A stretch of 5,406 bases of DNA, from contig CAAGNL010000076.1 of the NCBI GenBank assembly GCA_900771305.1, positions 1-5,406 of the forward strand, written 5' to 3'. Shown here piece after piece: positions 1 to 5,406 of the stretch. Made by a program: the position numbers and the translations under genes. The DNA is from Kiritimatiellia bacterium (lineage in GTDB: Bacteria; Verrucomicrobiota; Kiritimatiellia; RFP12; UBA1067). Position 1 is the stretch's first letter; every line of letters starts with the position of its first letter. The notes beneath the pieces were generated by a model, which was given only the letters and a program-made list of their open reading frames with translations, had not been told where the DNA came from and ran no database searches.

Positions 1-144
1 ATTGGAAGTTTCATGCAAAGCGGTCGTAAAAGCGCGAAGCCAAGCGGAACGGTAGTGGAGCGCCCTTTGCCGACCCTCGGCGTTAACTAACCCGCTGGCA
101 AGCCGCAAATAAGAAACAATGTCCATTACAGATACGAAAACGCA

Positions 145-171
145 TCTCACCCTTTATTTGTCGGGGTGAGA
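145..171. terminator. Hairpin downstream of the operon, possible transcription terminator
   Basis: TCTCACCC (145-152) is perfectly complementary to GGGTGAGA (164-171), giving an 8-bp stem with an 11-base loop, about 60 bases past the stop codon of the last gene. In the direction of the operon (minus strand) the stem is followed by ATGCGTTTTCG, which has only a four-T run, so it is a weak match to an intrinsic terminator. It could equally be a 3'-end stabilising structure. The stem is seen directly; the role is inferred. Confidence 0.4.
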
Positions 172-186
172 CACACTTCGGCGCTT

Positions 187-227
187 AAAAAATGGGTAAA
201 CTCCAGTCGCCCTCTAGAGCTTCTAGA
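187..227 (-). terminator. Hairpin plus T-tract just after the operon stop, possible terminator
   Basis: Reading the minus strand, five bases after the TAG stop comes TCTAGA-AGC-TCTAGA (227-213), a 6-bp perfect stem with a 3-base loop. GGG (212-210) and CCC (196-194) then flank a short segment that can pair weakly, followed by A and six T (192-187). No single strong GC stem abuts the T-tract, so this is an imperfect terminator. It may act together with the hairpin at 145-171. Confidence 0.35.
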
Positions 228-231
228 TCTG

Positions 232-1011
232 CTAAAACTCACACGAACTCCGCCCGACAAACCGGAGCAGCGCCTCAAGTGCCGTCGACGGATGCGGAGG
301 GCAGCCGGGGATGAAGAGGTCGGGCTCCGGCAGCGTCGTTGCCGTGCCGTCCTCGACGTCCTCGGAACCGGCGTACAGACCTCCGGAAATCGCGCAGGCT
401 CCTGCCGCGATCACGAACTTGGGTTCCGCCATCGCCGCGTGGGTCTTTTCAAGTGCCAACGCCATGTTCTTCGAGACGGGCCCCGTCACGTACACGGCGT
501 CCGCGTGGCGCGGCGAAGCCACCACCTTCATGCCGAAGCGACCCAGATCCCACGCCAGCGTCCCCAGCACGTTGAAGTCGAGTTCGCACGCCCCACAGCC
601 GCCCGCGGACACCTCGCGCAGCTGGAACGAACGCTTCAGGAACTTGACCTCCCCCGCCTTCGGATTCGCCGGCGGCGTATACTCGCCCTCGCCCGCCTTC
701 ACGATCAGATCCTTCCGGTCGAATACCGCCAGACGGTATTCCTTCGTGAACTGGATCTTCGAACAGACCTCGGCGCAGCGTCCGCAGAACGTGCAGCGCC
801 CCATGTCCAGCGAGGCGACGCCGTCGCGCATCGCGAGACAACCGGAACAGGGACACGCCTCGGCGGCCTTTGCGAGTTCCCCGGCGGTCAGCGAGGCATC
901 GAGTTTCGGACGCCCCTTGAACGCGGGCGGCAACTTCGGCCCCGTCTTCGTCGGAAAAGTTCCCGTACGGTATCCCTGTTTGAAACGGGCCAGAATGGAT
1001 TTGAGTATCAT
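232..1011 (-). CDS. Ferredoxin-NuoB/HyfI-like fused small subunit (EhrS-type) of hydrogenase-related complex
   Basis: This 259-residue electron-transfer subunit joins two proteins that are separate in E. coli Hyf (HyfH and HyfI). Residues about 20-110 are ferredoxin-like, with cysteines C53, C55 and C58, then a full CxxCxxCxxxC at C73, C76, C79 and C83. Residues about 125-255 are the NuoB/small-subunit domain, with GGCGACELD (C139, C142), GACAISGG (C206) and PGCPPHP (C237). These are the four ligands of the proximal 4Fe-4S cluster, and all are present. It should pass electrons between a soluble donor or acceptor and the site at the large-subunit interface. The first ferredoxin motif is degenerate, so probably only one ferredoxin cluster is complete. 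The start at 1011 overlaps the preceding stop as TGATG, with GGAG at 1022-1025. An upstream in-frame ATG at 1590 would run deep into the large-subunit gene and encodes low-complexity Arg/Ala/Gly sequence, so it was rejected. This is the last gene of the cluster in view. Confidence 0.93.
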   Translation of the reverse strand: MILKSILARFKQGYRTGTFPTKTGPKLPPAFKGRPKLDASLTAGELAKAAEACPCSGCLAMRDGVASLDMGRCTFCGRCAEVCSKIQFTKEYRLAVFDRKDLIVKAGEGEYTPPANPKAGEVKFLKRSFQLREVSAGGCGACELDFNVLGTLAWDLGRFGMKVVASPRHADAVYVTGPVSKNMALALEKTHAAMAEPKFVIAAGACAISGGLYAGSEDVEDGTATTLPEPDLFIPGCPPHPSTALEALLRFVGRSSCEF

Positions 1012-2381
1012 CAGCGGTCCACTCCGCAATAGGAAAGGTTGAAGGACTTGTTGCAGATCGGGAAGTTCGAGATCTGCTCGCCGCGCAGCGCCTGCGCGAG
1101 CCCGAACCAGTTGTGGTAGCTCGGATCGAAGATCTTGTACTGGGCGATCGTCGACGCGCTGTCGCCCGTCACCGCAAGATGCACGAGCTCGCCGCGCCAG
1201 GCCTCCACCACCGCCACCGTCAGCGTGCGGGGCGCGCGCTTCCGCGGTGTCTCGTCTGAAGTCTTGGCCCCCGCGCCTGACAGCAGACGCCGCACCCGCG
1301 CATGCGCCACGAGAAGCTCGAGCTGACGCTGTCCGGCCCGCGCCAGAACATCGCCCTTCATCTCCTCCTCGCCGCAGAGCGGCACCGTCGTCTGCTCCCC
1401 TTCCAGCGGAAAGTCCACCCGGCTGTCGACGGCGAGCCCGGACGCGCGTCCAGCCATGCCCACAAGTCCAATCCTCCGTGCCGTCGCCGCATCGACGCGC
1501 CCCGTTCCCTCGAAGCGTTCGATGGCGCTTCCCTCGGAAAAGAGAAGTCCCGTCGCGTGGAAAAGCTCCTTCCCCGTGCGCAGAAACCACTCGCGCAAAT
1601 GGGCACGCGTCTCGTCGGAGGGCATCGGCGCCCGGTCCATGCCGCGTCCGAACCGGTTGCCGCAGAGCTCGGCGGTCATGTTGAGGTATTCACCGCGGAT
1701 GCGTCCGCAGAACGATGCGGTCGGCAGATAGGCCACGTCGCCCGCGAGCGCACCAAGATCACCGACGTGATTGGCAATGCGCTCCAGTTCAAGAGCCAGA
1801 TTGAGAAGCGGCGCCGGTGCATGCGGAAGCTGAAGCGCACGGGCACAGGCGAGCGAAGCGGCAACCGACGTGTCGCCAGCCACGGTCTCCGCCAGCGCCA
1901 TGCGGCGGGCATCGGACTTCGCCTCGACCATCAGCTTCTCCACTCCACGGTGCTGGTAACCGAGGGCGATCTCGAGATAGTGGACCGTTTCACCCATGCA
2001 CTGGAAGCGGAAATGTCCCGGCTCGATGACGCCCGCGTGGACCGGTCCCACCGCGACTTCATGCGCGGCCTCGCCCTTCAAGGGCATGAACGGACGCAGA
2101 TTCTCCTCGCCCCGCAGCTCCGCCTCGAAGCGGTGGAGCGCCGGCACCTCGTCCCGCAGCGGCTGATAGGTCGCCGCGGGCGTCGCGCACACCTCCAGCT
2201 TGTGCGTGGCGGGATTGCCCAGCACGCAGGCAAGCCGCCCGTCCGGGAGTTTCCAGAGCGCAAGCACGCGCTTCCGGTCCCGCTCGAAATCCTCCGCCGT
2301 GAAAATCGACTTGAACGCGTCGGAAGCGAGGGTTGGAATCGCTTCCAGCGAAACCGGTGTACCGTTGACAAACGAAAGCAT
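1011..2381 (-). CDS. Hydrogenase-like large subunit (HyfG/NuoCD family, EhrL-type) lacking all Ni-Fe-binding cysteines
   Basis: This 456-residue protein is the catalytic-position large subunit of a group 4 hydrogenase-related complex, located on the cytoplasmic arm. Residues 1 to about 110 form a reduced NuoC-like domain. The rest is NuoD/HyfG-like, with VGPVHAGVIEPGHFRF (111-126), LGYQHRGVEKLM (140-151), LELERIANHVGDLGALAGD (197-215) and FDPSYHNWFGLAQALRG (418-434). The metal sites are lost. Where hydrogenases have ERxCGxC, residues 165-174 read ETVAGDTSVA; where they have DPCxxC, residues 448-453 read NLSYCG. A cysteine survives one place off, at C452. The chain ends three residues later, with no C-terminal peptide for a maturation protease. 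It cannot be expected to hold a Ni-Fe centre. The pattern fits Ehr complexes, whose substrate is unknown. The start at 2381 was chosen over an in-frame ATG at 2498 because it follows AAGGGGG (2390-2396) with proper spacing, avoids overlapping the upstream gene by about 100 bases, and drops 39 arginine-rich unrelated residues. Confidence 0.92.
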   Translation of the reverse strand: MLSFVNGTPVSLEAIPTLASDAFKSIFTAEDFERDRKRVLALWKLPDGRLACVLGNPATHKLEVCATPAATYQPLRDEVPALHRFEAELRGEENLRPFMPLKGEAAHEVAVGPVHAGVIEPGHFRFQCMGETVHYLEIALGYQHRGVEKLMVEAKSDARRMALAETVAGDTSVAASLACARALQLPHAPAPLLNLALELERIANHVGDLGALAGDVAYLPTASFCGRIRGEYLNMTAELCGNRFGRGMDRAPMPSDETRAHLREWFLRTGKELFHATGLLFSEGSAIERFEGTGRVDAATARRIGLVGMAGRASGLAVDSRVDFPLEGEQTTVPLCGEEEMKGDVLARAGQRQLELLVAHARVRRLLSGAGAKTSDETPRKRAPRTLTVAVVEAWRGELVHLAVTGDSASTIAQYKIFDPSYHNWFGLAQALRGEQISNFPICNKSFNLSYCGVDR

Positions 2382-2389
2382 CACAACAG

Positions 2390-2396
2390 CCCCCTT
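2390..2396 (-). promoter_or_regulatory. Ribosome binding site that sets the large-subunit start
   Basis: On the minus strand AAGGGGG lies eight bases before the ATG at 2381, and its first two bases belong to the TAA stop of the hyfF-like gene. It is the only junction in the operon without overlap (13 bases), so this site decides the start. The same AAGGGGG sequence, seven bases before the ATG, occurs at 3524-3530 ahead of the hyfF-like gene. Confidence 0.65.
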
Positions 2397-3516
2397 ACGC
2401 GACGAGAAAGACGGTGAGCGCGAGGCCCCCCAGCAGAACCGTGAGAAGTCCAAGCGTCGGCACCACGGCAAGTCCCTTCGAAATGGACTGCGCCCCAACG
2501 GAGTGCAGCCGGTCGGGATTGCCGAAGACCATCCCCACGGCGACGCGGCTCATGCCCGCGAAGACGACGAACAGGAGCGCCAGCACCGTCGCGGCCAGTC
2601 CGGTCGGAGCCTGGAGGACGAATCCCAGCTCCGTGAGGAACAATCCTCCCGGCGGGAAGCCGCAGATCATGAGAATTCCCACCATCCAGAGAGCCGCGTG
2701 GAGCTTCATCGTCCGGCCAAGCCCATGGATCGCCGCAATCTCGCGCGTGCCATACGCCAACAGCAGGTTGCCTGCCACGAGGAAGAGCGTCATCTTCGTG
2801 AGCGAATGGAAGACGATGTGCGTCTCAAGCACCTTGAGGTCGGCCGCCACCGCGAACAGGAGGATGACAAGCCCCATGTGCTCGACGGACGAATAGGCGA
2901 GCATCCGCTTGAAGTCCGTTTGGCGAACGATGAACACCGCCGCGACGACAAGGGAGAACAATCCCAGCGCGATCATCGCGTGGTCGCAGAACGGCGCCAC
3001 TTCAGCCGGCATCAGCGCACGGAAGCGCCAGATGGCAAGGAAGGAGCAGTTCAGCAGCGCCCCCGAGAGGAACGCGGAGACCGGGCCCGGCGCCTCGGAG
3101 TGGGCGTCCGGCAGCCATGTATGGAACGGCGCCAGACCCATCTTCGTGCCATAGCCGGCAAGAATGAAGATGAATGCGGGCTTGTGCCAGCCGTGGAAAT
3201 AGAGCAACGTGCCAAAGAGCGCCAGACCGATGCCGACGGAGCAGATGAGGAGATATTTCCACATCGCCTCGATGGACTCTGCCGACTTGTGCCAGCAGAT
3301 GAGCGGCGCGGAGAGCAGCGTCGTCGCCTCGATCGCCACCCACATGCCCGCGAGGTTTTCCGTCAGGCACGCCGCGCACATCGCCAAATAGAACAGCGTG
3401 AGCAGTGCCCAGTAGAGACGGGTCTCCTTCTTGACGCCGATGTAGAAGATCGAATGGACGGCGCACGCGACGAAGAGCACCGAAGTCACGATCAAAATGA
3501 GATGTGGCAGACTCAT
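2395..3516 (-). CDS. hyfF: HyfF-like ion-translocating membrane subunit (NuoM/N family, EhrD-type), short N-terminus
   Basis: This is an antiporter-like subunit that should move protons or sodium across the membrane when driven by the redox arm. Conserved features are the Glu of the NuoM helix-5 type motif (E63 in GMWVAIEATTL), the helix-7 type Lys (K87 in EAMWKYLLICSVG), the signature GYGTKMGLAPFHTWLPDAHS (121-140, with K125 and H131), DFKRMLAYSSVEHMG (201-215), HSLTKMTLF (237-245) and GFPPGGLFLTELG (286-298). About 12 hydrophobic helices are visible. At 373 residues it is well below the roughly 480-530 usual for HyfF/HycC/NuoM, and the shortage is N-terminal: only two helices precede E63. 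The start cannot lie further upstream, because an in-frame stop sits at 3535-3537 with no alternative start between. An AAGGGGG ribosome binding site lies at 3524-3530. The core ion-path residues remain, so it is probably functional rather than a pseudogene. Confidence 0.9.
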   Translation of the reverse strand: MSLPHLILIVTSVLFVACAVHSIFYIGVKKETRLYWALLTLFYLAMCAACLTENLAGMWVAIEATTLLSAPLICWHKSAESIEAMWKYLLICSVGIGLALFGTLLYFHGWHKPAFIFILAGYGTKMGLAPFHTWLPDAHSEAPGPVSAFLSGALLNCSFLAIWRFRALMPAEVAPFCDHAMIALGLFSLVVAAVFIVRQTDFKRMLAYSSVEHMGLVILLFAVAADLKVLETHIVFHSLTKMTLFLVAGNLLLAYGTREIAAIHGLGRTMKLHAALWMVGILMICGFPPGGLFLTELGFVLQAPTGLAATVLALLFVVFAGMSRVAVGMVFGNPDRLHSVGAQSISKGLAVVPTLGLLTVLLGGLALTVFLVA

Positions 3517-4166
3517 GCGTGCACCCCCTTCCCGTCAACGGACCGATGAGCATGCATAAAGCGCGTGTCTCCCAGACGGTTGAGCTTGTCGATGTCAATG
3601 GAGGAAAACGTACGGTTGATCTCGTACACGGCGATGCCGAGGATGAACACCAGCACGAAAACGTCGAGCAGAATGCCCAGCTCGACCACCAGACCGTAGT
3701 CCATCGAGATCCCCGCCGCGAAGATCGAGATGCCGTTCTCGAAGACCAGGAAGCCGATGACCTGGGTGATCGCCTTCCGCCGCGCGATGATGAGGAAGAG
3801 TCCCGTCGCGATCGTCGCGAAGGAAACCGCCACCGCCAACGTCTCCGGCGCGAAGCGGAACGAGAGAAGCGTCACCGCGAAGACGATGGCCACGGACTTC
3901 CCGAAACCGACCAGCGGCTCGAGCTCGCGCACCGTCCGCGCCTTCCGGATCGCGTAGTTCAGCATCACCGGCAGGAGCACGCCCTTCACCAGCACATTGA
4001 CCACTGCGATCAGCGCATGCTCGCCCGTCAGCACGAACGGCAGGAGTCCGATCACCACGCCCTGGAACGCCACCAGGCGTACCGCCCCCCAGAGGCGTCC
4101 CACTCCCGCCAGGCAGAGATTCACCACCACCAGGGCGGCAAAGAGTACATCGATGAGAAAGGTCAT
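3513..4166 (-). CDS. hyfE: HyfE-like membrane subunit with NuoK-like core (EhrC-type)
   Basis: This 217-residue membrane protein matches the HyfE family, which is specific to group 4 hydrogenases and their relatives and has a NuoK-like core. In complex I, NuoK carries buried glutamates in the ion pathway. The matching positions here are E143 in GFLVFENGI and E162 in GLVVELGILLD, with D168 just after. Hydrophobic helices lie at about 4-22, 28-46, 50-70, 91-110, 112-128, 133-152 and 160-181. A hydrophilic tail follows that contains the HyfE-typical SSIDIDKLNRLGD stretch (188-200). The start is supported by the ATGA overlap with the upstream gene and by GGAGG at 4177-4181, ten bases before the ATG. 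The stop overlaps the next start, again as ATGA. The gene looks complete and of normal length. True NuoK is only about 100 residues, which excludes that name. Confidence 0.92.
   Translation of the reverse strand: MTFLIDVLFAALVVVNLCLAGVGRLWGAVRLVAFQGVVIGLLPFVLTGEHALIAVVNVLVKGVLLPVMLNYAIRKARTVRELEPLVGFGKSVAIVFAVTLLSFRFAPETLAVAVSFATIATGLFLIIARRKAITQVIGFLVFENGISIFAAGISMDYGLVVELGILLDVFVLVFILGIAVYEINRTFSSIDIDKLNRLGDTRFMHAHRSVDGKGVHA
3524..3530 (-). promoter_or_regulatory. Ribosome binding site of the hyfF-like gene
   Basis: AAGGGGG on the minus strand, seven bases before the ATG at 3516 and inside the last codons of the hyfE-like gene. Together with the ATGA overlap and the in-frame stop at 3535-3537, it confirms that the short form of the HyfF-like protein is the real one. 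Confidence 0.6.
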
Positions 4167-5059
4167 TTCGCCATTGCCTCCAGCACCAGCGCCAACACCG
4201 CCAGCGCGAACGCGCCGGCCAGAACAAAGGGCGTCTTCAGAAAGCGCATACGCGCCATCGAGCTCTCAACCGCCCCCACCACAACGCCCATCAGAAGCGT
4301 CAGCGGGAAGAAGCCGAACGCGACGACAGGATCGGGGAAGAGCATGCGCACGCAGAACGCCGAGAAGAGCCAGAGCTTCAACGAGGCCCCGTAGAGGATG
4401 AACGCAAGGTCCGGACCCGAATTGTCGAGAATCATCGCCTCGTGGATCATCGTCAGCTCAAGGTGCGTCTCGGGATCGTCGAACGGCACGCGGCAGTTCT
4501 CCGCCAGCAGCACCACGAACATCGCCGCCGCCGCCAGCAGAAGCGGCACCGCCGCCGCGACCTCCTCGCCCGGCGTGAACGAGAGGAATCCCGTCAGCGT
4601 CCGTTCGCGCGACATCAGGGCAAGGAATGCCAGTGCGGCGAAGACGATCGCCTCGATCAGCGAGGAGAACTGCACCTCGCGCGCCGAGCCCATGTCGGGG
4701 AACGCGCTCGCCACGTCGCGCGCCCCCAGCACCGTGAAGAAGCGCGACGTCCCCAGCAGATAGAAGAAGACGACCGCGTCGCCCGAGAAGGCCACGAGCG
4801 CGGCGGTGTGCCCGAGCGGGAAGACAAGCGTCGCAGCCAGCAGCGCGGCCAGCGACAGGATCGGCGCCAGATCGAACAGCCACGTCGAGCTCAGCGACCG
4901 CGGGGAGCTCTTCCGCAGGAGCTTGAAGAGGTCATAGTACAGCTGGAACACGCTGGCCCCGCGACGACCGGCGAAGACCGCCTTCGTCTTGTTGAGGAGC
5001 CCCGTCAGCAGCGGCGCCAACGCAAGCGTGAGCGCAAGATTGAGCAGCATTCCGGTCAT
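4163..5059 (-). CDS. hyfC: HyfC/HycD/NuoH-like membrane subunit (EhrB-type)
   Basis: This 298-residue integral membrane protein belongs to the respiratory complex I subunit 1 family. In such complexes it anchors the peripheral redox arm to the antiporter-like subunits and carries the charged residues that link redox chemistry to ion movement. Visible signatures are GRRGASVFQLYYDLFKLLRK (31-50), DMGSAREV (122-129) and the family's longest conserved block at 187-215, which begins ENCRVPFDDPETHLEL and continues through MIHEAMILDNSG. About eight hydrophobic segments can be seen, including 3-22, 65-85, 87-110, 134-150, 166-186, 217-240, 243-265 and 276-296. Length fits HyfC/HycD (about 300 residues). 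The ATG overlaps the upstream stop by four bases, with a run of six G at 5067-5072 as ribosome binding site, so the start is well supported. The protein is intact with nothing missing. A NuoH role in genuine complex I is ruled out by the HyfE- and HyfB-type neighbours. Confidence 0.93.
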   Translation of the reverse strand: MTGMLLNLALTLALAPLLTGLLNKTKAVFAGRRGASVFQLYYDLFKLLRKSSPRSLSSTWLFDLAPILSLAALLAATLVFPLGHTAALVAFSGDAVVFFYLLGTSRFFTVLGARDVASAFPDMGSAREVQFSSLIEAIVFAALAFLALMSRERTLTGFLSFTPGEEVAAAVPLLLAAAAMFVVLLAENCRVPFDDPETHLELTMIHEAMILDNSGPDLAFILYGASLKLWLFSAFCVRMLFPDPVVAFGFFPLTLLMGVVVGAVESSMARMRFLKTPFVLAGAFALAVLALVLEAMAK

Positions 5060-5406
5060 GACAAGGCCCCCCAGATCAGCAAGGCCGCGACGGCGATGAT
5101 CATCAGCAGCACGTAGAAATGCAGCGAACCGTTCTGCAGCAGATGCGTCCGCTGGAAGAGTCGGGCGCAGACGTGGAAGATCGGTCCCCAGAACCGCGTC
5201 ACGCCGGCGTCATCCGTCTCGACCGCGATGGCGGAATCCCCCGGGAAGAGCCCCTTCACATGCTTCACATGGACGCGCGGACGCAGAATCGCCTCGAAGG
5301 TATCCGCCAGCGGCTGCGAGAACGCCGTTCCCGTCCAGGCCATCCGCGCCGTCGGCGCCGCGTAGCCGCAGTCCCAAGTCGGACGCCTTGGATGCTCCTT
5401 CCCGCG
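5056..5406 (-). CDS. hyfB: HyfB/NuoL-like ion-translocating membrane subunit (EhrA-type), C-terminal 116 residues only
   Basis: This is the 3' end of a gene that runs off the right edge of the window; the frame is open to base 5406. HyfB-type proteins are antiporter-like membrane subunits related to NuoL/M/N and form the proton or sodium channel of group 4 hydrogenases and related complexes. The fragment holds only the C-terminal cytosolic segment and the last helix. Near its start it carries TWDCGY (fragment residues 10-15), followed by an AxPTARMAWTG stretch and FSQPL, which is the signature of the HyfB C-terminal region. A hydrophobic helix follows at about residues 95-114. The antiporter core with its conserved Lys and Glu residues is not in view, so pumping ability cannot be judged. 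The stop codon overlaps the next gene's start as ATGA, which indicates coupled translation. Identity as HyfB-like is firm; the symbol is by similarity, because the complex is Ehr-like rather than a true Hyf hydrogenase. Confidence 0.88.
   Translation of the reverse strand, partial: RGKEHPRRPTWDCGYAAPTARMAWTGTAFSQPLADTFEAILRPRVHVKHVKGLFPGDSAIAVETDDAGVTRFWGPIFHVCARLFQRTHLLQNGSLHFYVLLMIIAVAALLIWGALS

Larger units (their letters stand above)
1..231. other. Non-coding 3' flank of the operon
   Basis: The base composition here is more AT-rich than in the genes. No reading frame on either strand has both a ribosome binding site and a recognisable product. The stretch contains the two hairpin regions described separately and a small GCCGA-CCC-TCGGC hairpin at 69-81. 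No tRNA, repeat array or mobile-element end was recognised. The next gene probably starts beyond the left edge. Confidence 0.6.

Noticed and set aside
1..14. Possible minus-strand gene start (ATGAAACTTCCA) at 14.
   Set aside because: No ribosome binding site is seen and only four codons are in view, so it cannot be supported.
69..81. Small hairpin GCCGA-CCC-TCGGC as a terminator or regulatory site.
   Set aside because: The stem is only 5 bp, has no T-tract on either side, and could easily arise by chance in GC-rich DNA.
166..1032. Long plus-strand reading frames opposite the operon, for example 166-1032, 1302-2417, 2200-3549, 3504-4394 and 4442-5116.
   Set aside because: They are Arg/Gln/His/Pro-rich with no family motif and lie antisense to clearly conserved genes. 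This is typical of high-GC shadow frames.
232..1590. 452-residue version of the small subunit starting at 1590.
   Set aside because: The extra 193 residues are low-complexity Arg/Ala/Gly sequence antiparallel in frame use to the conserved large subunit. The ATG at 1011 has a Shine-Dalgarno site and the TGATG overlap.
1011..2381. Calling the large subunit a functional hydrogenase-4 / formate hydrogenlyase catalytic subunit.
   Set aside because: All four Ni-Fe-ligating cysteines are substituted and the C-terminal maturation peptide is absent.
1011..2498. 495-residue version of the large subunit starting at 2498.
   Set aside because: The extra 39 residues overlap the hyfF-like coding end and are not family-like. 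The ATG at 2381 has AAGGGGG at good spacing.
232..5406. Calling the cluster respiratory complex I (nuo).
   Set aside because: The HyfE-type 217-residue protein, the HyfB C-terminal TWDCGY region, the ferredoxin-NuoB fusion and the hydrogenase-like GPVHAG and small-subunit CxxC spacing do not match nuo. No nuoA, nuoJ or nuoEFG is seen.

Overview
The window is a tightly packed, single-direction gene cluster on the minus strand of a GC-rich bacterial genome. It encodes most of a membrane-bound, complex I-like redox complex of the group 4 [NiFe]-hydrogenase superfamily. Reading with transcription, from high to low coordinates, it holds: the last 116 residues of a HyfB/NuoL-like ion pump subunit (5406-5056); a HyfC/NuoH-like membrane anchor (5059-4163); a HyfE/NuoK-like subunit (4166-3513); an unusually short HyfF/NuoM-N-like ion pump subunit (3516-2395); a HyfG/NuoCD-like large subunit (2381-1011); and a ferredoxin fused to a NuoB/HyfI-like small subunit (1011-232). 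Positions 231-1 carry no supported gene, only the 3' flank of the operon with hairpin candidates for a terminator.

The genes are joined by three ATGA overlaps, one 13-base gap and one TGATG overlap. They therefore almost certainly form one transcript with coupled translation. The promoter and the 5' part of the hyfB-like gene lie beyond the right edge.

The key point is that the large subunit is not a hydrogenase. Both cysteine pairs that hold the Ni-Fe centre are gone: the N-terminal CxxC region reads VAGDTSVA and the C-terminal DPCxxC region reads NLSYCG. The protein also ends immediately after that motif, with no maturation peptide. The small subunit keeps all four ligands for its proximal 4Fe-4S cluster. 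This matches the energy-converting hydrogenase-related (Ehr) complexes, a lineage between group 4 hydrogenases and complex I whose physiological substrate is not established. The inferred model is that electrons pass through the fused ferredoxin and NuoB-type clusters to or from an unknown substrate at the large/small subunit interface, and that this drives ion movement through the membrane arm.

The organism is probably an anaerobic or facultative bacterium with high GC content and purine-rich Shine-Dalgarno sites. The phylum cannot be fixed from this sequence.
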